In this document: piece after piece, positions 50,501 to 62,500 of the stretch
Layout: the number at the start of each line of letters is the position of its first letter
Position numbering within the stretch: the stretch's first letter is position 1
Source of the DNA: Ilex aquifolium
Lineage: Eukaryota > Streptophyta > Magnoliopsida > Aquifoliales > Aquifoliaceae
Direction of reading: 5' to 3'
DNA: 64,000 nucleotides
NCBI GenBank assembly: GCA_951799425.1
Contig: OX637402.1
Span: 21,403,844-21,467,843, forward strand
Notes under the pieces: generated by a model
What the model saw: the letters and a program-made list of their open reading frames with translations, nothing else
Told to the model about the DNA's origin: nothing
Database searches by the model: none
Position numbers and translations under genes: made by a program

Positions 50501-53500
50501 TAAATTCTTTTCTATATTCACTACTTTTCGTGCCATGACAGGCACCAATATTCCTCTATTATTAAATGTTTCAGATGTGTCATGTATTGACACACCTAAA
50601 CAGAATGGTGTAGCAGAGCACAAACATCGACACACTATGGAGACAACATGCTCTCTGTTGTTGTGCAAATGCTCCAAGTTATTTTTGAGGGCAAGCAGTT
50701 CTTACTACACTTTATCTGATTAATTGTATTCCCACAGTTCTCACTTCTGAAATCTCTCCCGTTAAAAAATTGTGGTAAGCCACCTAACTATTTCTCCTTA
50801 TGTGTGTTTGGATGCCCCTATTTTGTCTTGCTTCCTAGTGTTCATTGCACTAAACTTTCTCCTCGTTCAATCTTGTGTGTTTTTATTGGTTATGATGAGG
50901 ATCAGAAAGGGCATCGTTGCTATAATCCTATTACACACAAACTTTATATTTCTCGCCGTGTGGTTTCCATGGAGCACATTCCTTTTTTTTCTATTCCATC
51001 TGACTCTTCACACTTGCATAAATATGATCTCATTTACATTGATCCATTTCTGGCTGATGTTCCCACCAACACTTATGTTTGTTATATGACTATCTCAGAT
51101 GTATCTTCCTCTTCTAATTTACCTTTCACTCGTTCTCCTATTGTACATACCTATGCTCGCAAAACTCCAATTGTCTCTTCTATAGATGCGATGCCTCTCG
51201 CCTCCTCTACTGCCACTCAATCAGGTTCTGACAATGTGGATCGTGTTCCTCCCTATCCTCAACGACCTCATAAGTGTCTAGATAAGTTTGGTTTCTCTAA
51301 CTCTTGCTATTGTACTTATTTTTTTGTTCTTTCTTATCTTCTCTCTACTCTATTTATGAACCTACCTCCTATAAGAAGGTTGTTTTGGATCTTCTCTGAA
51401 AACAGACTATGGATGAGAAACTTGCTACTTTATATAAGACTGAGACTTAGGAGTTGGTGTCATTACCCCCTGGCAAACGCACTATTAGTTATAAGTGGGT
51501 TTATAAAATTAAGACCAAATCTAATGGTTCTATATTTTTTTGATAGAAAACAGAAACAAATCTAATGGTTCTGAAGAACAAGACAAAGCTCGATTGTTAG
51601 CCAAGGGATTTGCTCAAGAGTATGACATATACTATAAAAAGCCATTTGCACCAGTTGATAAGAAGACCATTGTTCGCACTGTGATTATTTGCAGTGGTTG
51701 CTATTCGTCAATGGAGTCTCTCTCAGATGGATGTGAAACATACATTTCTTAATGGAGATTTGACTGAAGAAGTATTCATGGCTCCTCCTCTTGGATTACA
51801 TTATAGTCCTAGTTAGGGGTGCAAACTCCACAAGGCATTATATGGTCTTAAATAGGCTCCCAAGGCATAGTTTGTCAAACTTTCCTCTATCATCTGTGAT
51901 TTGGGTTTTCATGTTAGTAATCATGACTCTACTCTCTTTCTGCGATCCTCACCCATAGGTTTTATTGTACTTTTGTTATACATCGATGATATGATCATTA
52001 CAGGTAATGACTAGGGGGGGCGGGCCAACCCGAAAAAAATAGGGCTTGGGTTGAAATTTTTAATACTTGGATTGAGTTTGGACCAAAAAACCCTAACCCA
52101 AATTGTATTCGGGTTGATGCCTCGGGTTTTCGGGTTCAACCCGAACCCGACAAATTAAAAAAAATTATATATATACAGCTTTACCACTAGGGTTTCATTT
52201 TTGCTCTCTACATTAGCGCCTCTCTCATTCTCAGCTCTCCATCTCTCAGCCTCTTTCTTACTCTCTCTCGGCCTCCCTCTCACTCCCTCTATGTGCCAAA
52301 GACCACAACAATGGTTGCATATCAGATCTGGTGGAGATCTAGTGGCTAGCGCTGATGACCACAACGATGGTTAGATCTGGTGGTTCTGGTGTGGTGGCTG
52401 TGTGGGAAACGTCTGTGATGTGGTGGCTGTGTGGGCAGCGACATGGTGGCTGTTGTGGCGGTGGGCAATGGTTGTGGTGGTAGTGGTAGTGGCTATGGGC
52501 AGTGGTTGTGGTGACAGTGGCAGTGGCTATGGGTAGTGGTTATGATGGCAATGGGGTGGCTATGATATTTTGGACTTTTTGGTTTAATTTCTTTGTGTTG
52601 TGATTGAGTTGTGTAATTTTTTTTATCTGATTTGTAACCCGAATTTAACCCTAATTCAAAAACCCGAATTCAACCTGAACCCGCCCGAATTCAACTTGGG
52701 TAGTACTCGGGTTGAGTACCTAGGGTTGAAATCGGGTTCGGGTTCGGGTTCGGGCTAAAGATTATATATGTAGGGTTGGGCTAGGGTTGACCCTTCAGCC
52801 CACCCAACCCGCCCGAGTTGCACCCCTAGTGATGACGCTGTTGGTGTCTTGTTGGTCAAGAATCCGTTGCAGGATCACTTTGAAATGATTGATTTGGGTC
52901 AGCTCCAATATTTCTTACATATTGAGGTTGCCACTTCTCCTAAGGGTTATCTCCTTTCTCAATCCAATTATATATCGAATATCATACAGCAAGCTCGATT
53001 ATCAGACACTCGGGCAGGTCAGACGCCCTTAGAGCTTAATGTTCGTTATTCTTCTTTTGATGGCACTCCCTTATATGATTCTACACTATATCGCACTATT
53101 GTTGGCAATATGGTGTATCTTACAGGCACGTGCCCAAACATTTCGAATGCACATTATTAGTCAGTTTGTTACCTCACCCACCACTATTCTCTTCGGGGTA
53201 CCTTACATCAAAGTCTATTATTTTCTTCTTCTTCCACACTGCAACTTAGGAGATACTCGGATATTGATTAATCTGACCACTCTACAGATCACAAGTCCAC
53301 CATTGGCTTTTGTCTCAATCTCAGTGACTCCCTTATTTCATGGAAGAGCAAAAAAGCAAACTATTGTAGCTCGTTCTTCTATTGACGCTAAGTATCATGC
53401 TAAATTGCTATGGCTGCCACCCTTGTTGAGATAGTCTAGTTGAGATGGTTACTTGCTGATCTTGACATCACTTTGTTTGCTCTTACCCTTATGTATTGCA

Positions 53501-56500
53501 ACAACACGACTGCAATTCAAATGGCCCATAATTCAATGTTTTATAAGTGTACAAAACACATTGAGATTGATTGCCATTTCGCCCGCCATCATCTTCAGCT
53601 AGGCACCATTTCTCTTCATTTTCTTCCTTCTACTATGTAGTTGGCAGATTTCTTTACGAGGTCTCACACCATTTTGCGATTTTGTTTTCTCCTTGGTAAA
53701 CTCCTAATATTTTCTAATACCACATCATGAGTTTGTGGAGGGGTGTTAAAATATTTTGGTATTAAGGGCATATTAGTCATTTTCTAGAATTGTTTTTCCC
53801 TACTATAACAGGGCTTCTATTTGCATATTTTATTATGTACTTGCAATCAGACTATTAGTCATAGTAATGTATTATTTCTTTCTCTCCTTCCTCTCTTTAC
53901 TTTAACGAAATTATCACCCTTATCCCTTTTTTTGTTTACATTGGTTGTGGATGGGTTAAGTAGACTTGTGTAGAGGGCAGAGAGATACAATTTAGTTGAT
54001 GGCTTTGTGATTGGTAGGAATAGAGTTATAGAGTTTCACACTTGCAATTTGCTAATGATAATACTTTTTCTCTTCAGGGGATGAGCAAAAGCTCAAAAAC
54101 TTGAAGGAGATTGTTGATATTTTCTGGATTATTTAAAGAGTTTAACATGAAAAAGAGTATTGTTGCGCGAATCAACACGAGTCAGGATAAAATTGAAGGT
54201 TGGTTGTCAATATGGGAAGCTTTGTAGATGGGTGGCCTTTGAAGTATTTTAGAATTAGGATTACAATTAGGTAGTAATCTGTTGTCTAGGTTCTTATGGG
54301 ATCCAGTCATTGAGAAAGTTGGGAAAATGTTGAATGGGTGAAAGAAAACCTTTATTTCTAAAGGTTTACCTATTTTGGTAGCTAGGAAAATCGAAGGGAT
54401 GATGAGGAATTTCTTAAAAGGGAAGGAAAGGGAGAAGGTAGGAAAGATCACTTGATATCTTGGGAGGTGATGTTTAGATCTAAGGCTAAAGTTCGACTTT
54501 CTGATGTAGGACAACTTTGTAAAATAAAAATAGGGGTGATTTAGGGACTGTGAACAGTACTCGTGAACAGTAATGGGACTGTGAATAGTAACTTTGACTA
54601 GGAATCACACCTAGCGTTAAAATTGCATCACACAACTCAAGAAGCATGTAATTGCTGAAATATCTCTCTCTTATCTTTTATTAAAAGTAACATTAACTTT
54701 ATCTAAGTACTCCTAATCCCAAAAGATTAACATTCAAAAGTCTCTAGTACTCCAAAAACTCTAGGTCCCTACAAATTAGAAAACTAAAATTAACTAGAAT
54801 TAGGACTTTAAATTCTAGAATATTCAACACTAGAATTTGCCCAAAAATATGGCCTGTTCCAGAAATTTTAAAAATTATAAAATTACCCCCGACTCTAAAA
54901 AATATAAAAAAACCACATAAAACACTAATACTACCAAACTAACTCAAAGCAACTAACAATAAGACTCCATTTATGCATATGCAAGCTCCCAAGTAGGCTC
55001 TGCATCATCCAACATGTGCCAAATTAAAGCTTGAGCCTTGGAAGCATCTTTTCATCGCCTTTTATAAACTTTATAAGGTTGTTGTCATTTGTCCCCATCA
55101 CTTTCGGCTGGGAATTTGTTAAAAAGAAATGAAGCTCTATTTGGAAAATGACTTTGGAGGTTTCCTTTGGAACAAAATTCGTTGTGGTGTTCTGTTACTA
55201 GGAGCAACTATGGGTTATAGTCTAATGGATGGGAAAGGAGTAGTTTTTGAAGTCCATGAAAGTGTATTTCTCAAGGGTTATCTCTCTTTTCCCAAAAGCT
55301 TAAGCTCTTAATGGGTGATAGACTATGAAACACAAATACTTGGTTGATGTCGGCATACCTATATCAGATACGATCCTCATTGGATACTAGAGGATATACC
55401 TCCTACGTATCTTATAATAATAAAATATTTTTGAATTCAAAACATATATAATTTTTGAATTCAATCTTTAACATCTCCTGTCGAATTCACATACCACACA
55501 ATACATCAACAAAAATCTGTACTACTTTGAAGACACATGAGTGTTTTTCAATTATTATCTACTATTACATGTCAAAAGAGCATAAAAATAAATCTATTAC
55601 ATTATAATCTTAGCAATAAATGTTTCTAAACAAACTAACTAAATAAATATTAGTTTTGATTCCTCTAATTAGTCACTTCACTTTATGAATATACCAATGA
55701 TGATATGATATATACTTTTTGGAAAGTAAAAAAAATTACTAATTTTCCTTATTGTGTTAAAGAAATACAAAATATATAAATATTAAGTCGATAGATAATA
55801 GTAAAAATATGAATTTTATTTTAATATAGACGTATCATGGCCGTATCCATATACTATTTTTTTAGATTTTGTCATATCACCATATCCGTATCATATCGTA
55901 TCATACCCGTATCTCACATCCGTATCCGCGCTTCATAGATGATGGATCTCGAGTTCGTTTTTAAGAGGATTTATGGGTAGGAGAGTCTTCTTTTTATGAT
56001 CTCTTTCCTTGCCTTTGTCGAGTCTCTAGGGCTCATGGTCAAAGGATTGATCATTGATTCTCTCATTTAGTCCTATTCAAATCCTATTTTATGAGATTTC
56101 GGTTTTAGTAGGAATCTTAATGATAGGGAATGTGCGGAGCTGGTAGATCTACTTCCTTAGCTTAATAGTGTCTCATTCACACACGATGTAGTGGATAGAA
56201 GATGTTAGACTATTGACTCTACCAGTGTTTTCTCATGTAAATCTTACTTTGAGTCTTTAATTGATGATCTCTCTATTCTCATGATTCCTCCATCGAGGAT
56301 GGTTTGGGAAGTTAAAGTGTCTTTAAAGGTGCAAATTTGTGTATGGATAATTACTTATGGTAAGATTAACACTTATAATATCCTTCAAAGAATAAGACCT
56401 ATGGTTTGTCTTTTACCAAAACGACGTGTTATGAGCAAAGGTGACAGTGAAAGTTTGGATCATTTATTCTTTACATTGTCCAGTAGTGCAATCCTATAGA

Positions 56501-59500
56501 ACAAGTAGTTTATTAATGCGGGTATTAGTTGGGTGGCACCAAGAACTATATTATCTATGATTTGCGTGACTGTTATCGGAGAGGGGAGGGGAATAGAAGG
56601 TGGAGAACCCTTTGGGCCTATGCTTTTTTTGCTACTCTTTGGGTCATTTGGTTGGAAAGAAACATAAGAATTTTTTAGGATAAGAGCAAGGAGATTGAAG
56701 CTCTTTGGGAACGAATTTACTTGTTGGCTTACAGCTTACTTTTGAACTTCCATGACTACGGAGTTTGAGGATGTCCCTCTTTTTTGCATTACATCGACCT
56801 GGACAGTTTTTTGCGCCTAGCAGTTTTTTGTTTCTTTTTATGATGTATTTATGTTTATCTTTCTACTGTTCAACTTGCCTTTGGTTGGGACAATTTGTCC
56901 ACCTTTGACATGCTTTTTGTAACTTCCCCTTTCCTATTTATGATTAATAATATTATTGTTTCCCACCAAAGAGAGAGAGAGAGAAAGAGGGGGGAGCAGA
57001 AGCCCTAACTATACATTCGTAGCTACTGCAGCTCATAACGAAAGCCCAGGGCCCAGGCTATCTAATATGAGCCGTCCGTTTCCCAAATGGCCCTTACTCC
57101 AGCTAGCAGAAAAAGTGCTAATCATTAATCATATGACAAGAGGTGTACTCAGTTCTTCCATTAGTGACCATGAAAGCTGGGATGCAATTTAAATAAACCT
57201 CATAAGTGGTCCAGTACTAGTTCAATCCCAGAACCCAGAAAGAAGTCAAAAATTCTCTTCTTTTCATTCTAGGGGAGACTGGAAAGAGGGAGAGAGAGGA
57301 GGCGGGGGAAGAGGAGGGAAAAAAAGATTTTTTTTTTTTTTTGTGGGGGGGGGGGGGGGGTTAGTTTACATAGAAAAGTGACTATATAAAAATCCTTTTA
57401 TTTTAGAAAAAAATTGCTAACCTTGCAAACGTCTCCACTGTGCAGCCTCACGCATAGCTTGCAGCTCTGCCTGCAGAAACAAAAACCTTGTGTATTGAAC
57501 AATATCGACCAGTAGCTAACCCTATATTAAGCAAACAATATGCACCTTAAACTCCTCCTGTTCCTCCTTTTGTTTGATTTTGTCATCCAGTGCTTTTCGC
57601 TACAAAAAGGACAACGTGGTTAAAAACAAACCCTGAGTTCAGATACTTGACCGAAAAGAACTTACTGATATTTGTTAAAAAAAAAACATCCACGTACACA
57701 TCTTATAAAGAATCTACAGTCACTATAAGGCAGTATATAGCCATGCTTAATGCTATCAACACATAAAAGACGAGCAATGAATCATGGTTTTCTAAATTAA
57801 AGAAGCAGTAATGGGGACACTGATAAACCACTATTTCTCTATGAAATAACAATGACACAAGCCCTAATTCACTGGATGAATAAGAGAAAAACACTAAAAA
57901 TATATTCAAAGATAACTGCTACTGTTCAACATGTAGAGTTTATGATGGTTCCACCAAAACCCTATATCTGTGACAATTAGGAATTAAAAGCCTAACTAAA
58001 CAAAAATCACCCAAAATGGGAAGTCTTGAGCTAACTTAAGGAAATAAATTGTATTCTGCGAGGACTCTAGGAGAGGTTATATAAATTGAACAAAAAGATT
58101 ATCAACACAACTACTAAAAAACTATGCAATGATCTCCGTAGTCCCTTGCCCCTGACGTAGGTAGTCATCAAGTGGATATCATTCGAAATACATGACATAT
58201 ACAACAATTTTTCATAAGTGAGACCTTTATAAGGAATTTCTTTAAGAATTTCATGATGAGAGAATCATCATGAAACAATGTGGAAGGAATTGGGTAACAA
58301 GGGGCCAAGGGATCTCATGAGACCCAAAAGCCCTGAAATTCTGGAAGTTACTGTTTGCAGTGCCAGAACAGCCATCAAACAACCACAAAAATTTCATTTT
58401 CCTTTTTTTTTTTTTTGGATAGGAAACAAAACCATTTTATTGATTTGAAAGTAATACAACGAGTTAATGGGATGGACAAGATGCCCAACCACGAAATGCA
58501 AAATACAAATCTCAACTCAAAAGACTTATGGGGCACGAGGCCCTCCAATCCACCAATATACAAACGAGCATAACGCCATAAAAATCCTTAGAAACAGAAG
58601 GCCCATCGCGATGCCAAAAAAATAGATGTGACCCCATAAACTTTCCTTCCACCCCCCTCTAACCTAAAATATAATATTGTCGTATAGTGGAGAAAAAGTC
58701 AAGTATCAAGTTGGCACAAGGTTTGTATCAACTTGTGCAATCAAACAAAAGTTTGAACCCCAGCCCCACAAACCAAAAGAAAAAACAAAAAGGAGAAAAA
58801 TAAAACGAAATGTAAAAACTCACTCTCAAAGCACTTGAACGACTCGAAATACCACAATTAATTAAGGAATAACTTTATTAGAATATTGATGACAACCCAT
58901 AAAGTCACGTAAAAGAATATACTTTTGTATTATTTTGTTACATCATACATCATAAGCTCTGTAAACATTTTTATCATTAAATGCAAAGACAATTAAGATA
59001 CTTGGGGGCAGTGCCGCAGGATGTGTCACACTTGGTGCTGCGGTACTCCGTCACCGAACCATAGATCCACCCGATCTCACCCTCGTACCATTCCCTTCTA
59101 TTGCTATAGCCTCCATGGAGAAGGTTAGTAGAGCATGATTCTTACTGCTAGAAAGAAAGAAAATAAATGAAGTGAGCCAATCTCCTATTTATAAGGTATA
59201 CGGTGTTGGAGTTAGGACTCTTGAACTTGAAAGTGGGATTGTACTAGTCGATTGAACGATGGGCACAAAAATCCTTTTAAGTGCGCCTATTTACTAATCT
59301 ATTTTACTGGGCTTGCTTGGCTTTCTCTTAACTTCCCCTCACTTGTTCCATATACACAGAGCAAGACGAATTGAGTTCGGGTGAGAAATGAATCTACGCA
59401 AAGCATAGTTTGGAAAGGTCAGCTGAAAGGCGGTATACATCTTAATTCAAGTCTATACCTTTGTAGTTGGCTCCAGTGCTTAAATGTCATATTGCCTCCA

Positions 59501-62500
59501 CATATGAAAAGTAAATCGGTTGTATTAGCTCATCACTCGCCTTAACGCACCCTCACTATATTGGTCAGGACTTGCATATGCTATCTCTTATCTAACAGTA
59601 GCCAAAAGCATAGAAACTTCAATGTTGCGCCTTCCCTTCCGCTTACCATTTCTTTAATTTCGTTTTGACATATAGCTCAATTCAGAAATGGAAACGTTTT
59701 GAAAATATTTGAAAATTTATTTCTGAAACATGGCAGAAACCCATCGAAACAATTTAAAACGTTCCAAAACACCTCAAAACATCTCGAAACATAGAATTTT
59801 GATATTAAATCCTAGATTCATTTTGGTTCCAACACAGTTCAGTCATTCTGATGGAAACAAACTAAGAAGCACAAACACGCTAACACAAATTTTTTTAAAA
59901 AAGTAGGACCTGGACACGTTAGGAAATATGCTAAAATTATATATTTAATTATATCTAGATAGATACAAATGAGACACACTTACACCTTCACCACCCACTT
60001 GTATCCTCTATTTCTATCCTACCTCTTTGCTCTAATAATCATCTTATTCCAAAGTTCACCCACCAAGTCAATATGTAAATATCATGTGATAAAATAAGCA
60101 TATTTTGTTATCATTCAATTCATCCCATGCTATGAAGCACGGATACTTCGTTAAAGTCAACGTATTCGTATTGAATACGATACTCGTCGGATACTTGAAG
60201 ATACATATCAGATACAATGCAATACATCAACAAATATTTCACATGACTTGGAATACAAATGGGTGTTTTCCAAGTGTTATCCATTATCACATATCCAGAG
60301 TTTAAATGAATTGAGTACTCTATAATCTTAGCAGCAAATATTTCTAAGCAAAAAATATAATTAAATGTTAGTTTTTATTCTTTTAATTAATCACGTTCAC
60401 TTTGTAGATATACCATAGTGAGAAGATAAGTAACTTTTTAAAAATAAAAAATTGGCAATATTGTTTATTATTGATAAAATAATCACTAAAAATTATTGCT
60501 ATTAAGTCATTACATAATAATAAAAATATAAAATATATATTTTATTCTCGTCTATACTCATATCCTATTTTTTGGAATTTTGTCGTATTGTCTTGTCCAT
60601 ATCGTATCGTACCAGTATCCATATCTATACTTCCTAAATCATATCTATACTTCCTAAATCATATATATACATGACCATGTGATAGAATAAATATATATTG
60701 ATAACAATCATTCCATTAATCATGTCCTTAATTCTAAAAATCCATATCATGATATCGAATAAAAAATACAATATCACATATACCGATACACATTCATCAT
60801 AATGACTATTGCAATTCCCATTTTAAAAGATATCCCACTTCAAAATCCTACTTCTCATCAATTTCAAAGAGCTTCAATTTCAGAAGAGTAATGTTATTTA
60901 GACTTAAAAATTTGACCTAATTTACTAACATAATGACGTGGCTTCTTAGGAATCATTGGATTAATACAAAATTCCAATGTTTGATGGGATATATAGTCAA
61001 TCCAAATGTCACAATGAATTAGGTCCCAATAGCATTGCTCATTTCATAAACCTTTCATCACATTACTTTCATATAGAAAGTTTATTCTTGTGATATATAA
61101 TTTCGTTTGTGCCCAAAATTATGTATATTCATGTCCTATGTTTATGTAGTGATTATAACTCTTTTTATATTATGTCTTTTGACTTATATCTCTTTAAAAT
61201 TACAATATAACTTCCTTAATTATGAAGTTATTTTACGAGTTTTCAAAATTTTCAAAAAAAATCTCAAAACTTGTCCTCCACCATGTCAGTCGTGTGTCCC
61301 CAACATGTCCCGAGCGCGTCGGTCGCGTGTCCTTCAAAAATATTTAACGATAAAAAAAATTGGACACTCATTTTAACGTATCGACACGTGCTGAGCGTGT
61401 CCGTATCCTAGACATGTCTGACACAGACAAAAATAAAGTGTTTGTGCTTCCTAAGAAATGAAAGGAAATTTTCATCCTTGCATGCAAGCTCTCCAAGCAG
61501 TAACATGTATGCATGAAAAACAGTCACAATTTAGTTGCACCGGTTTGGCATTGAATTCAAGAACTAAACAACTCAAACAAGATGAAAACATCAGAAAAAA
61601 AGAACACTTGAGTTTACTTAGAAGCCTTGATATGTATAGCACTTACCTTTTCTGGATCTTGTAAATCTTTAAAAGCTTTGTTCAATTTGATGAATGCTTG
61701 GTGGGCTTGAGGATGAGAGCATTTGTCTGGGTGCACTATAAGAGACAGCTTCCAATACCTAAGAAGACAATGTGATTAGCAATTAAAAAAAAAAGAACTA
61801 AAGCAGATAGCAACCTAATGTAAAGATATACATGTCAATTAATTAAGATAACAATGTCAGATATCAGGCAACTCGGTTTTGTGCTAAGGATTTCAAAATT
61901 TAAATCACACTGGAGGGCATCATAAAAAATTCCCACTGAATGGTTACAAGATGCATCCAAGTACATATTGTAGTATAATAGGAACATATATGGTTGGTAT
62001 TTCAACATCTAAACCTTAATATAGGCTTAATCCAAAGACTGGTGAGTACAAATACTTGTGGAAGACTTGAATCACTCTAGCATACTGCTACTTATTTCAA
62101 AACATACTTTTTGCAGCTCTGTATTATTAAACATACTTATGAAAGAATTAGAATGCAAGTAGTGGTCAAACTAGGATCCCCTTTTTCTACATTATGCACC
62201 ATCCATTCTCCATTTGCAAAATAGAAGATTATCTTGAAGAAACACAAAAGTTAGATATAAGATAGCTTACATACATGGTGTCAAAACAGGTCCCACAAAT
62301 AATGATAGGATTAAATGTTCACATCAATCTACCTCATAATACTGCAAAATACCCATTAGAAATGTTTGGACGCCATATATTGACAATAACTGTGTACTAA
62401 GAATCAACAAAATATAGAGGAACAGGCTTCAGTTTTTTGTTAAAGAAATATAAATAACCTTACCTTTTCTTTACGTTATCAGATGACATGTTTCTGTTTA

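Larger units (their letters stand above)
48471..53916 (+). mobile_element. Ty1/copia retrotransposon with both LTRs and TSD CCCTT
   Basis: LTRs 48471-48645 and 53744-53916 (TGTTA...ATTATCA) are flanked by CCCTT on each side (48466-48470 and 53917-53921). The primer-binding site TGGTATCAGA directly follows the left LTR, and a purine tract (GTGGAGGGG, 53735-53743) directly precedes the right one. Internal domains run in copia order. It carries a nested hAT (52012-52828). The LTRs are short, about 175 bp, and differ by roughly 20 positions by eye, so the insertion is not recent. Confidence 0.92.
46724..56966 (+). pseudogene. LINE (L1/RIL-type) ORF2 remnant, interrupted by three insertions
   Basis: Plus-strand pieces are 46724-48470, 53922-54501, 55106-55319 and 55939 to about 56966. 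The first opens with an endonuclease start (NVRGLG after an in-frame TGA) and PDVV-QE, then the LNIWNKQVFGDARKAERTIE linker and RT motifs KASDPDGFTMAIFH and NATFICLIPKK. The copia element splits the RT at its GDPL motif. Later pieces hold the post-RT domain (GNLLKRNEALFG) and the C-terminal zf-RVT region (ATLWVIWLERN). Stops and frameshifts occur throughout. A short deletion between the RQIL-type and GDPL motifs is likely. It ends near TAATAATATTATTG. Confidence 0.82.
45929..57421 (-). other. 11.5-kb transposon-filled intron of the J-domain gene
   Basis: The donor GTTAGC follows TTGCAAG at 57422 and the acceptor TTGGCAG precedes 45928. The phase (1 nt + 2 nt) rebuilds RLQG-ISMEGDDVLLAD, matching the family, so the two exons belong together. 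The interior holds a LINE, a complete copia element, a solo LTR, an hAT and MITEs, most in antisense to the host gene. Confidence 0.85.
59864..61452. mobile_element. possible element with AAGAAGCACAAACAC termini, carrying a nested MITE
   Basis: 59864-59878 reads AAGAAGCACAAACAC and 61438-61452 reads its near inverse GTGTTTGTGCTTCCT. Between them lies the MITE at 60129-60640. CGTGTCCGTATCC motifs precede the right end. TSD not resolved. Confidence 0.4.
57602..61646 (-). other. 4.0-kb intron of the J-domain gene with repeats
   Basis: Donor GTAAGT at 61646-61641 and acceptor TTTTTGTAG ending at 57600. It contains the elements listed below and otherwise no gene. Confidence 0.7.

Noticed and set aside
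57205-57235. SINE B-box-like AGTTCAATCCC
   Set aside because: No A box at the right distance, no poly(A) and no target duplication.
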